Below are positions 1 to 5,748 of a stretch of 5,748 nucleotides of DNA, piece by piece; position 1 is the first letter of the stretch, and each line of letters begins with the position of its first letter. Position numbers and translations under genes: made by a program. The stretch is from CAZBWE01 sp964568985 (GTDB taxonomy: Bacteria; Planctomycetota; Phycisphaerae; Sedimentisphaerales; Anaerobacaceae): the NCBI GenBank assembly GCA_964568985.1, contig CAZMSP010000120.1, positions 1-5,748 of the forward strand, in the 5' to 3' direction. The notes under the pieces are model-generated. The model was not told the DNA's origin. It saw only the letters and a program-made list of their open reading frames with translations, and searched no databases.

Positions 1-575
1 TCAGGTGCGACCATATTCACGCGAACATCGTACTGGGCAAATTCAAGGCTGGCAATTCGTCCCAATTGATGACAGGCGGCTTTGGTGGCACTGTAGGCCC
101 CGAAGCCGGCGCTCGGAGACGGAACATTCTTACTGGACATAATGATGATGTCTCCTCCTGCTGCCTGTTTAATAAATTGCCGACCTGCTTCGGCGAGTGT
201 CAGGAGCGTCCCTTCCACATTTACCCTTTCCAGCTTGCGAAACTCTTCGATATCCATCTCTATTAAAGTTGAGACTAATGCGATGCCGGCGTTTATCACG
301 ACGATGTTAATTTTGCCCCAGGTATCGATGACCGACTGAAAACCGCTTGTTACGGAGTCTTTGTCGGTAACATCAAGCTCTATGCCGATTACCATCCCGG
401 CTGCTTGTTTTTTCAAATCCGCTGTGAAATCATCGAGTCTTTGGCCGGGCAGGTCGCTCACTGCTACGCTGCAGCCGTTTTCCAGCAGCGCTTGCGCAAC
501 TGCATAGCCAATAGCGCCGGCTGCACCGCTTATCAGTGCAACTTTGTCTTTCAGAAGGAGTGATTTTTCGTTCAT
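1..575 (-). CDS. Short-chain dehydrogenase/reductase, 3'-truncated by window edge (RhaD/RhaEW dehydrogenase-domain-like)
   Basis: The first 191 residues of an SDR oxidoreductase are visible, out of about 250-260 usual for the family; the C-terminal part lies beyond base 1. The reading frame is unbroken from ATG at 573-575, which overlaps the lsrF stop codon (TAATG). The Rossmann loop is SGAAGAIG (16-23). D41 ends the second strand, which favours NAD over NADP. ELDVTD, INAG (N95) and VN (N119) follow, and the catalytic set is S148, Y161 and K165 in AYSATK. The stretch MSSKNVPSPS with FGAYSATKAA and VRVNMVAP resembles the dehydrogenase half of fused rhamnulose-1-phosphate aldolase/lactaldehyde dehydrogenases such as B. 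subtilis YuxG. This suggests, but does not prove, oxidation of lactaldehyde or of a deoxysugar intermediate. Overlap with lsrF implies coupled translation and a shared pathway. Confidence 0.85.
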   Translation of the reverse strand, partial: MNEKSLLLKDKVALISGAAGAIGYAVAQALLENGCSVAVSDLPGQRLDDFTADLKKQAAGMVIGIELDVTDKDSVTSGFQSVIDTWGKINIVVINAGIALVSTLIEMDIEEFRKLERVNVEGTLLTLAEAGRQFIKQAAGGDIIIMSSKNVPSPSAGFGAYSATKAACHQLGRIASLEFAQYDVRVNMVAP

Positions 576-1468
576 TACTTGGCTTTTTGCTCCTCTGCTT
601 TTAGGGTCTTGTATAATTCTAAAGCCTCTTTCGGTTTTAAATTTTCGTGCACTATCTTGCGAATCGCCTGCATCATGGTTTTGGGAGCGTCGCTCTGGAA
701 TATATTTCGGCCCATATCAACTCCCGCAGCACCTTGCTGAACGGCATTGTAGGCCATCGTCAGCGCATCAAGCTCCGGTATTTTCTTGCCGCCGGCCATC
801 ACAATCGGCACCGGACACGATGCGGTAACCGTCTCAAAACCATCGGGAATGTAATACGTCTTGATAATATTGGCCCCAAGCTCGGCGCACATACGACAGG
901 CCAGGCGGAAATACCTGGCGTCTCTGACCATATCTTTGCCGACCGCCGTTACCGCCATCGTGGGAATACCATATCGCATGCCCATATCCACCAGCCGGGT
1001 CATATTATGAATCGAGCGGGTTTCGAATTCGCCGCCAATAAATACCTGTAGTGTTATCGCCGCCACGTTCATACGGATAACATCCTCGATATCGATTGCT
1101 AACTCCTCGTTGGAAAGCTCCTTGAGTATGCTGGGCCCGCCGCTGCACCGCATCACAATCGGTTTGGTCAATGTGGGAGGCACGCACGTACGCAGGATTC
1201 CCCGAGTGAGCATTATAGCGTCGGCGTACTGCATCAACGGTACAATTGTCAGGTCAATACGCTCCAGTCCCGTAGTCGGCCCCTGAAAATAACCGTGGTC
1301 AATAGCAAACATTATCGTCCGGCCAGTTTCGGGATTAAATATCCGTGACAGGCGATTTTTCATCCCCCAGTCAAGGGCGTTTGCTCCTTTGAGGAAAAAG
1401 CCCTCGGTCTTCATCGGAACATTTTCATAATACTGCTTTTCTTTTTTTGAGGTATCAACATCAGGCAC
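575..1468 (-). CDS. lsrF: LsrF-like class I aldolase/thiolase (DeoC/FbaB fold)
   Basis: This 297-residue TIM-barrel protein closely matches the remembered E. coli LsrF sequence, with long shared runs: LKGANALDWGM, SRIFNPETGRT, DHGYFQGPTTGLERID, TRGILR, VGKDMVRD and GVDMGRNIFQSD. LsrF transfers the acetyl group of phospho-AI-2 hydroxy-dione to CoA, giving dihydroxyacetone phosphate and acetyl-CoA; relatives are class I fructose-bisphosphate aldolases. The Schiff-base lysine is K203 in IIKTYY (codon 860-862), the same number as the reported LsrF lysine. D57-H58 lies in the AIDHG motif, and phosphate-binding loops are AGGKK (225-229) and G253-R254. The start is GTG at 1466-1468, with AGAGAGGA 7 bases upstream. 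No lsr genes surround it; instead it sits with a rhamnulokinase and two dehydrogenases. It therefore probably cleaves a deoxyketose 1-phosphate, or an oxidised form of one, rather than AI-2. The family is firm; the substrate is inferred. Confidence 0.9.
   Translation of the reverse strand: MPDVDTSKKEKQYYENVPMKTEGFFLKGANALDWGMKNRLSRIFNPETGRTIMFAIDHGYFQGPTTGLERIDLTIVPLMQYADAIMLTRGILRTCVPPTLTKPIVMRCSGGPSILKELSNEELAIDIEDVIRMNVAAITLQVFIGGEFETRSIHNMTRLVDMGMRYGIPTMAVTAVGKDMVRDARYFRLACRMCAELGANIIKTYYIPDGFETVTASCPVPIVMAGGKKIPELDALTMAYNAVQQGAAGVDMGRNIFQSDAPKTMMQAIRKIVHENLKPKEALELYKTLKAEEQKAK
590..596 (-). promoter_or_regulatory. Ribosome binding site of the SDR gene, inside the end of lsrF
   Basis: The minus strand reads AGAGGAG, 14 bases before the ATG at 573-575. 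The spacing is longer than ideal, but the start overlaps the lsrF stop by one base, which would allow reinitiation or coupling. Confidence 0.5.
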
Positions 1469-1475
1469 AGTAATA

Positions 1476-1483
1476 TCCTCTCT
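1476..1483 (-). promoter_or_regulatory. Ribosome binding site supporting the GTG start of lsrF
   Basis: The minus strand reads AGAGAGGA, 7 bases before the GTG at 1466-1468. No ATG is available in that frame near the conserved N-terminus, so this site decides the start. It lies in the 61-base gap after the dehydrogenase stop, the longest gap in the operon, where I see no convincing promoter or hairpin. Confidence 0.65.
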
Positions 1484-1529
1484 TGCAATCAGGTATATTT
1501 GTTAGTAATGATTTCATATCCGCCATATT

Positions 1530-3230
1530 CTACGAATTTTTGTACACTTCCGAAAGAGTATTTTCGGCTTGCTTAGTCCACAGGCCATTATCGAGGCACT
1601 CAGCAACTTCCGGTATTTTTTCGTTTAATTCCTCCAGCCGTACCAGCCCCAGACCGCGGCAAGCCGGATAAACTATAACCTTACCTGCTACCGACCGATT
1701 TTCAACCGCACGAATACCTTCTGCTGCCGCATCAAGCCCGCAAACAGCCGCTACAGATACATTGGTATCGAGCTTGCCGGATTCTACCTTCGCCAGCATT
1801 CGTTTCATATCATCCAAAGTTGACCCGCTCGTTCCAACAAAATATAACTGCTTTTCTATATAGGTATCCAGGTCGATATTCCCTGTAACCGTCGCTGGTA
1901 TGCCGGCAAAAATATTTATGATACCCCGCCTACGACAGTTGTGAACCGAGGCCGCAACCAAATCAGGAATCGGCGCCATCAAAATCGTGTAGTCGATTTC
2001 CGGCGGTATTTCCGCTTTACTTGGATTATATGTTCTATATTCAACGCCATTTTTCTTGGCTAATGGTTCTGCGATTTTTGTTAGCGCAGTTAATCTGTCA
2101 TCATCTATGTCCCCCGCAAAGACGCTCACCCGGCTGCGGTACGCTCCGCCGTGACGAGCACCCTCGACGCCCTGGCAGATATTTCGTATCACATGCATCG
2201 TACCCATAGGCCCGGCTGCCCCGATAACATTAATCCTGTCACCGGGACGAATCTCACCGTTAACAGGGATTATTTCCATAGACTCAGCCGGGTCCGAACC
2301 AAAAGTGCCAACGATACGAATGCCGCCGTAGTGAACCCGGCCGACTGGAGTAGCAATATCCCTGCCGAACCTGCCGCCACAGAGAACGATATTCAATAAA
2401 CCGTTTGCAGCCACCTTTGCAAATATCGCCTCGACAGTAGTCGGCTCGGAGCCGAAATAAATTACATTGTCAAAGCTGACATCGGCAAGCTCCGACACAC
2501 TTGAAACTTTTTGTATTTCATCTGCAAGCTTCGGTGGTGGTTCATACGGAGAAGCCCATGTTATTCGAACCGGCTTACCATAGCGGTTCAGCAGATTTAG
2601 TAAAGTATCTTCGGCTACCGCTGTATCCGCAACAATAAGCATCTGCCCGTCGGCTTTTATACGCGTGCGCTCTTTGGACGCATAGGCATCCTCGACGCAC
2701 GCCCAGGGCTCGACCAAAGCGATTGCTGAAGCAGGCAGATTCTCACCGACAGCTATGAGCATTGATTCACCCTCAGGTGATGTGATGACCCTTTCATCCA
2801 TCAGCACATATTCCTGAAGAGCTCCTTCAAAGTTGTATCCGAAGGCGGCATTAGACTTGGCTGTGCGCAGCCATCGGTAGTCGGTTTGCACAAGGTAACG
2901 TTCGCCGGGCTTATAGTTTTCCACGCCAGCCCCGACCGCTTCAATCCTGACAACAGCTTCGTGTCCCGGCACCGTCGGCTTTGGGCCGGGAACATAGCTC
3001 GGTATCTCTTTGAGCACTTCCGGCTCAATGCCGGAAACTATTTCACTTTTACGAACATGGCTGGAAAATTGCTTGAGCAGTTTAAGGTCAGAAAAGCACA
3101 GCCCGACCGCTTCAACTTTACAGAGAATCTGGTGCCGACCGGGCCTGAAAATCTCCCTGGTTTTATTCAGGACCAATTTATCAGGCCCAACCAACTGTAC
3201 CGCATATTGTGTTTCCGGCGATTTCGCCAT
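1530..3230 (-). CDS. Zinc-type medium-chain dehydrogenase with tandem Rossmann domains (sugar-phosphate/polyol dehydrogenase-like)
   Basis: A 566-residue member of the zinc-dependent alcohol dehydrogenase (MDR) superfamily; usual members are about 350-400 residues. The N-terminal GroES-like catalytic domain (about 10-180) shows the catalytic zinc ligands: C45 in GLCFSD, H90-E91 in VPGHEAV, and E174 in VEPWAC. I see no four-cysteine structural zinc lobe, as in SorE-like sugar-phosphate reductases. Residues about 190-320 look like a full cofactor domain, but the glycine loop is replaced by ADTAVAEDT. A second domain (about 325-475) has a proper dinucleotide loop, G337-AAGPMG. It likely oxidises or reduces a hydroxyl of the phosphorylated sugar with NAD(P). 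The start is ATG at 3228-3230, with AAAGGA 5 bases upstream and 20 bases after the PHP stop. The family is certain; the substrate is unknown. A polyol or L-sorbose-1-phosphate reductase-like role is the closest guess. Confidence 0.85.
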   Translation of the reverse strand: MAKSPETQYAVQLVGPDKLVLNKTREIFRPGRHQILCKVEAVGLCFSDLKLLKQFSSHVRKSEIVSGIEPEVLKEIPSYVPGPKPTVPGHEAVVRIEAVGAGVENYKPGERYLVQTDYRWLRTAKSNAAFGYNFEGALQEYVLMDERVITSPEGESMLIAVGENLPASAIALVEPWACVEDAYASKERTRIKADGQMLIVADTAVAEDTLLNLLNRYGKPVRITWASPYEPPPKLADEIQKVSSVSELADVSFDNVIYFGSEPTTVEAIFAKVAANGLLNIVLCGGRFGRDIATPVGRVHYGGIRIVGTFGSDPAESMEIIPVNGEIRPGDRINVIGAAGPMGTMHVIRNICQGVEGARHGGAYRSRVSVFAGDIDDDRLTALTKIAEPLAKKNGVEYRTYNPSKAEIPPEIDYTILMAPIPDLVAASVHNCRRRGIINIFAGIPATVTGNIDLDTYIEKQLYFVGTSGSTLDDMKRMLAKVESGKLDTNVSVAAVCGLDAAAEGIRAVENRSVAGKVIVYPACRGLGLVRLEELNEKIPEVAECLDNGLWTKQAENTLSEVYKNS

Positions 3231-3235
3231 TACCG

Positions 3236-3241
3236 TCCTTT
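3236..3241 (-). promoter_or_regulatory. Ribosome binding site of the MDR dehydrogenase
   Basis: The minus strand reads AAAGGA, 5 bases before the ATG at 3228-3230. A second AAGGA lies 7 bases further upstream (3243-3247), inside the 20-base gap after the PHP stop. Confidence 0.6.
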
Positions 3242-3250
3242 GTCCTTCGT

Positions 3251-4576
3251 CTAAGAGGCCACTTTTTCTATTATTTCCTCAGCAGTTGAATCCTTACTTA
3301 AACCACTAAGTTTTTCTTCCTGTTCCGGCTCAAGCGTGCTTCCAAGCCTCTTGAAGAATTCGTTTTTCTCTGCCACGCTTTCGAAATTTTTCTTTGCCCA
3401 TTCACTGGTATATCCTAATCCAGCTCTTTGTTGCAGCACCGAATGTGCATAAACAATATGCGCACCTTTCAGAAATGTCGGGACTAATGGCGCCAGTTCC
3501 TCATTATCAAAGTCGTCCACGAATTTTTGCCCCGGGCTATTCATCTCCGTCCCCACAACAATGGGCAAATGTAGCTTTTCAGCCAATTCTACTACCCGAT
3601 AGAGATTCTCTAATTTTTCGCCTTTGGCGCCCACTGTATAATTACGGTCAGGGATAATATTGATAGCTGCTGCTCCCGTACTCATAGCAATTTCCAACAG
3701 CTCTTCAATATGCTTTTCACCTTCGCTGGTGCCATCGAGCCAGGTTGCAACAGGGATACCTCCAGCTGCCAAAACGAATCGGTTGGTATCAGCCATCAAC
3801 GGGAACGAGCCTTTATCCGGCATCATATAACCGACGCCTCCACGCTTCATAGTCTTGGCTCTAATCGCATTCAGCAGGTCTCTGCCCTCAGGCAATTGTG
3901 ACTCCTTGACCTTCACACCCAGCTTCTCCGACCAAAACTTAGAAAGAGTACTATTGTTACTAAATTTTTCTTTGGCCTTACGGGCGTATGCAAGACATAT
4001 ATGCCGCTCGGTCGGATTGCCCGAAGGCGTCAGAACCAGCACATCATGCTCATAATCTAATTCTACAGGCCGAAGGTATTTATTTACCCGCTCTATTAAG
4101 TCCCGGTTTCGCTGCTGTGCAGTTTCACGAAGATTTAATAAAAACTTCTCCTGCTCACCCTCAAGCTTAGCACTGGGAAATCCTATCCCCATATAGTAGG
4201 AGATACCCGGCTCACCCGGTGAGTTAATTACCATATCGGAAAATTCCGGTACAAAAACCCGCGTCTCTAATCCTGCACACGCTTTCTGGCCTAACATCCT
4301 GGCTGTCTCAAGGAATTCTTCCAGCGCATCTAACACATCGAAATCCACCACGCCGGCAACAGCTAATCCTGCCTTGCGAGCTAACCAGGCAAATTTGCTC
4401 GGAGAATAACCGTAAGTGTTATAGGAGAAAAAAGTATGACAGTGCAAATTGACTTTTCTTCCCGGCTGCGGCAAATCGATGTCACCCGCCTTAATCTTTG
4501 CGCACAGTGCTAACAGGGATTCTTTTCTCTCTGCGGAATCGAAGCTATCCAGTTTGCGTTCAAGCTCTTTAACCAA
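3251..4576 (-). CDS. PHP-fold (YciV-like) protein with substituted metal-site motifs
   Basis: This is a 441-residue PHP-superfamily protein, probably cytoplasmic, with no signal peptide seen. The PHP family usually hydrolyses phosphoesters with a metal cluster. Motif I is intact (H45-C-H47-T). The second motif reads D78-F-D80 where the family normally has D-H-D, and E104 sits in AGLE. A helical insertion carries ERHICLAYA (H192), resembling the RPHIARAL segment of YciV-like proteins. It is followed by GGVGYMMP and AAGGIPVATW, which align with the family's 'aYVP' and 'AGGvavLAHP'. In this copy the AHP histidine is W279, and the usual GSDFH reads GTEMN (342-346). The start is TTG: an in-frame TGA lies 15 bases upstream, the first ATG-encoded Met is past the HxH motif, and AGAGGA is 9 bases before the TTG. 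The substrate is unknown. Its place between kinase and dehydrogenase suggests a role on a sugar phosphate or lactone intermediate, but that is inference. Confidence 0.75.
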   Translation of the reverse strand: MVKELERKLDSFDSAERKESLLALCAKIKAGDIDLPQPGRKVNLHCHTFFSYNTYGYSPSKFAWLARKAGLAVAGVVDFDVLDALEEFLETARMLGQKACAGLETRVFVPEFSDMVINSPGEPGISYYMGIGFPSAKLEGEQEKFLLNLRETAQQRNRDLIERVNKYLRPVELDYEHDVLVLTPSGNPTERHICLAYARKAKEKFSNNSTLSKFWSEKLGVKVKESQLPEGRDLLNAIRAKTMKRGGVGYMMPDKGSFPLMADTNRFVLAAGGIPVATWLDGTSEGEKHIEELLEIAMSTGAAAINIIPDRNYTVGAKGEKLENLYRVVELAEKLHLPIVVGTEMNSPGQKFVDDFDNEELAPLVPTFLKGAHIVYAHSVLQQRAGLGYTSEWAKKNFESVAEKNEFFKRLGSTLEPEQEEKLSGLSKDSTAEEIIEKVAS

Positions 4577-4585
4577 ACCGCTTTT

Positions 4586-4591
4586 TCCTCT
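4586..4591 (-). promoter_or_regulatory. Ribosome binding site supporting the TTG start of the PHP gene
   Basis: The minus strand reads AGAGGA, 9 bases before the TTG at 4574-4576. An in-frame TGA stop lies just upstream. The nearby ATG at 4593-4595 is in another frame and stops after eight codons, so TTG is the best start. Confidence 0.6.
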
Positions 4592-4599
4592 TCATCCTT

Positions 4600-4615
4600 C
4601 GTAGTATTTACTACG
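4600..4615 (-). repeat. Perfect 7-bp inverted repeat at the kinase/PHP junction
   Basis: The arms CGTAGTA and TACTACG are separated by two bases. The stem includes the kinase TAG stop (4611-4613) and sits directly upstream of the PHP ribosome binding site. Past one mismatch, two further pairs extend it to 4597-4618. No T-tract follows in the transcribed direction, so it is not an intrinsic terminator. It could be a translational or RNA-stability element, or chance. Confidence 0.45.
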
Positions 4616-5748
4616 GAGAACGGAAACTTTTACTCCGTACTTTTTTGTACTCTTCTTCCCAAAACGACGTCTCTTGTGGTTGATACTCTTTTAACTCAAA
4701 TGAATTGTGGACAATCTCTCTAAGCTCTGCCAGTGATTTTATCTGCCCCGTCGCCTTGGCCTGCATAAGGATATTGCCGCTGGCCGTCGCCTCAATAGGT
4801 CCGGTAATCACCTTTTTCCCGGTGGCGTTAGCTGTAAACTGACAGAGCAGCTCATTTTGTATCCCGCCGCCGACAATATGCAGCACCTCAATATCCTTTC
4901 CCGTAATATCCTCGATTGCTTCCATCACAGAGCGGTATTTGAATGCCAGGCTTTCAAGTATGGTTCTTATCATCTGACCTTTATCGTCGGTTGCTTTCTG
5001 ACCTGTTTCGACCAGTTGGTCATTTATTCTTTTCGGCATGTCACCGGGTGCCAGAAATGTGCTATTATCAACATTAATGTAACCGGCAAAAGGTTCGGCT
5101 TTTTCCGCCATCGCTGACAGTTCCGGGTATGACAAATCAATCCCCTCATGCTGCCATTGTCTTTTACATTCCTGCATCAGCCATAGTCCCATTATGTTTC
5201 TCAAAAGCCGAATCGTACTTTCAACTCCTCCCTCGTTTGTAAACTCATATTCAAATGTTTTATCATTTACAATCGCCTTCGGCACTTCAACGCCCATCAA
5301 ACTCCACGTCCCCGATGACAAATATGCCCAATTCCCGCCGCCATCAGCCGGCACCGCAGCCACCGCAGAAGCTGTGTCGTGCGAGCCGACTGCGATAACT
5401 GCGATAGGCCCAAAGCCGATTTCATTTCCAACCTTCGCCGCCAACTGGCCCACAACCGTCCCCGGCTGAACTATTTTGGGCATAATATCAATTGGCAAAG
5501 ATAATCTATCTAAAACTTCTTTTGACCATTGACCTGTCTTCATATCCATAAATTGTGACGTACTTGCAAGCGTATATTCCGCAAAAACCTTGCCGCATAA
5601 ATGATAGCTGAACAAATCCGCCATAAAAATCAGGTTCTTTGCTTTGGCAAGTGCTGTCGAATTAGTCAAGCGCATCGCAAGAAGCTGGTAAATGCTGTTT
5701 AACTGCATAAATTGCAGGCCGGTATTCTCATAAATTTCGCGTTTACCC
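4611..5748 (-). CDS. rhaB: Rhamnulokinase-type FGGY carbohydrate kinase, 5'-truncated by window edge
   Basis: This kinase is expected to phosphorylate a ketose, most likely L-rhamnulose (or L-fuculose) at O1, using ATP in the cytoplasm. The frame stays open to the window edge. The Met codon at 5706-5708 is internal, because the codons before it still read as kinase (KREIYENTGLQF, like the RhaB 'TGIQF' segment). About 378 residues are visible; RhaB is usually about 480-490, so roughly 100 N-terminal residues lie outside. Visible marks are PKIVQPGTVVG, the FGGY core GSHDTASAVAAVP with the likely catalytic Asp at 5376-5378, the RhaB-typical YLSSGTWSLMGVE, NEGGVESTIRLLRNIMGLW, and the C-terminal ATP-site HIVGGGIQNELL followed by GPIEATASGN. 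The TAG stop is at 4611-4613, 34 bases before the next gene. The RhaB subfamily is well supported; the exact substrate (rhamnulose, fuculose or another deoxyketose) cannot be settled from sequence. Confidence 0.88.
   Translation of the reverse strand, partial: GKREIYENTGLQFMQLNSIYQLLAMRLTNSTALAKAKNLIFMADLFSYHLCGKVFAEYTLASTSQFMDMKTGQWSKEVLDRLSLPIDIMPKIVQPGTVVGQLAAKVGNEIGFGPIAVIAVGSHDTASAVAAVPADGGGNWAYLSSGTWSLMGVEVPKAIVNDKTFEYEFTNEGGVESTIRLLRNIMGLWLMQECKRQWQHEGIDLSYPELSAMAEKAEPFAGYINVDNSTFLAPGDMPKRINDQLVETGQKATDDKGQMIRTILESLAFKYRSVMEAIEDITGKDIEVLHIVGGGIQNELLCQFTANATGKKVITGPIEATASGNILMQAKATGQIKSLAELREIVHNSFELKEYQPQETSFWEEEYKKVRSKSFRSP
4612..4639 (-). repeat. Second 7-bp inverted repeat overlapping the first
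   Basis: TACGGAG (4612-4618) and CTCCGTA (4633-4639) are reverse complements separated by 14 bases. The pair lies in the last codons of the kinase and shares bases 4612-4615 with the neighbouring inverted repeat, so the two hairpins cannot both form in full. Confidence 0.35.

Noticed and set aside
647..1051. Plus-strand 134-codon open frame opposite lsrF, and the other plus-strand frames
   Set aside because: All lie opposite strongly conserved minus-strand genes and have no recognisable domains.
575..1468. An AI-2 (autoinducer-2) processing locus, because of LsrF
   Set aside because: No LsrA/B/C/D transporter, LsrR or LsrG is present, and the kinase has RhaB-specific motifs rather than a clear LsrK signature. 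Neighbours point to sugar catabolism.
1461..1526. A 21-codon minus-strand mini-ORF (MADMKSLLTN...) in the gap before lsrF, whose stop overlaps the lsrF start region
   Set aside because: It has no good ribosome binding site and no recognisable peptide. A frame this short is expected by chance in a 61-base gap.
4569..4595. An 8-codon minus-strand ORF (MKRKKRFG) starting at an ATG near the PHP start
   Set aside because: It is too short to support. The ATG is in a different frame from the PHP gene and ends before any PHP motif, so it was only useful for ruling out that ATG as the PHP start.
4627..4655. T-rich stretch with GTAC-TTTTTT-GTAC as a possible terminator
   Set aside because: The stem is only 4 bp, it lies inside the kinase coding sequence, and the T-run is on the non-transcript strand sense for this operon.

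Overview
The window holds five protein-coding genes. All lie on the minus strand, so transcription runs from right to left. They are packed as one apparent operon with gaps of 34, 20 and 61 bases and one overlap (TAATG). Both end genes run off the window. I see no promoter, terminator, RNA gene, mobile element or CRISPR array. Every plus-strand reading frame overlaps these genes and looks like a shadow.

In transcription order: (1) the C-terminal ~378 residues of a rhamnulokinase-type FGGY sugar kinase (4611-5748); (2) a 441-residue PHP-fold protein with a TTG start and several substituted metal-site motifs (3251-4576); (3) a 566-residue zinc-type medium-chain alcohol dehydrogenase, related to polyol and sugar-phosphate dehydrogenases, that appears to carry two nucleotide-binding domains in tandem, the first degenerate (1530-3230); (4) a 297-residue class I aldolase-fold protein that is clearly LsrF-like, with the Schiff-base lysine at K203 (575-1468, GTG start); (5) the N-terminal 191 residues of a short-chain dehydrogenase resembling the dehydrogenase half of fused rhamnulose-phosphate aldolase/lactaldehyde dehydrogenases (1-575).

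Together the genes look like a catabolic operon for a 6-deoxy sugar such as L-rhamnose or L-fucose. The kinase would phosphorylate a ketose, the two dehydrogenases would oxidise the phosphorylated sugar or its aldehyde fragment, and the LsrF-like enzyme would make the C3-C4 cut in place of the usual class II RhaD aldolase. The PHP protein has no obvious step in the textbook pathway. No isomerase, transporter, regulator or canonical RhaD/FucA aldolase is visible, but the locus continues on both sides. The main point of interest is this combination: LsrF without an lsr (AI-2) locus, a double-Rossmann dehydrogenase and a divergent PHP protein beside a rhamnulokinase.

The host is a bacterium of roughly balanced base composition. 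The mix of genes is reminiscent of sugar-degrading Planctomycetota (for example Phycisphaerae) or related PVC bacteria, but that is a weak inference from gene content, and no taxonomic marker is present.
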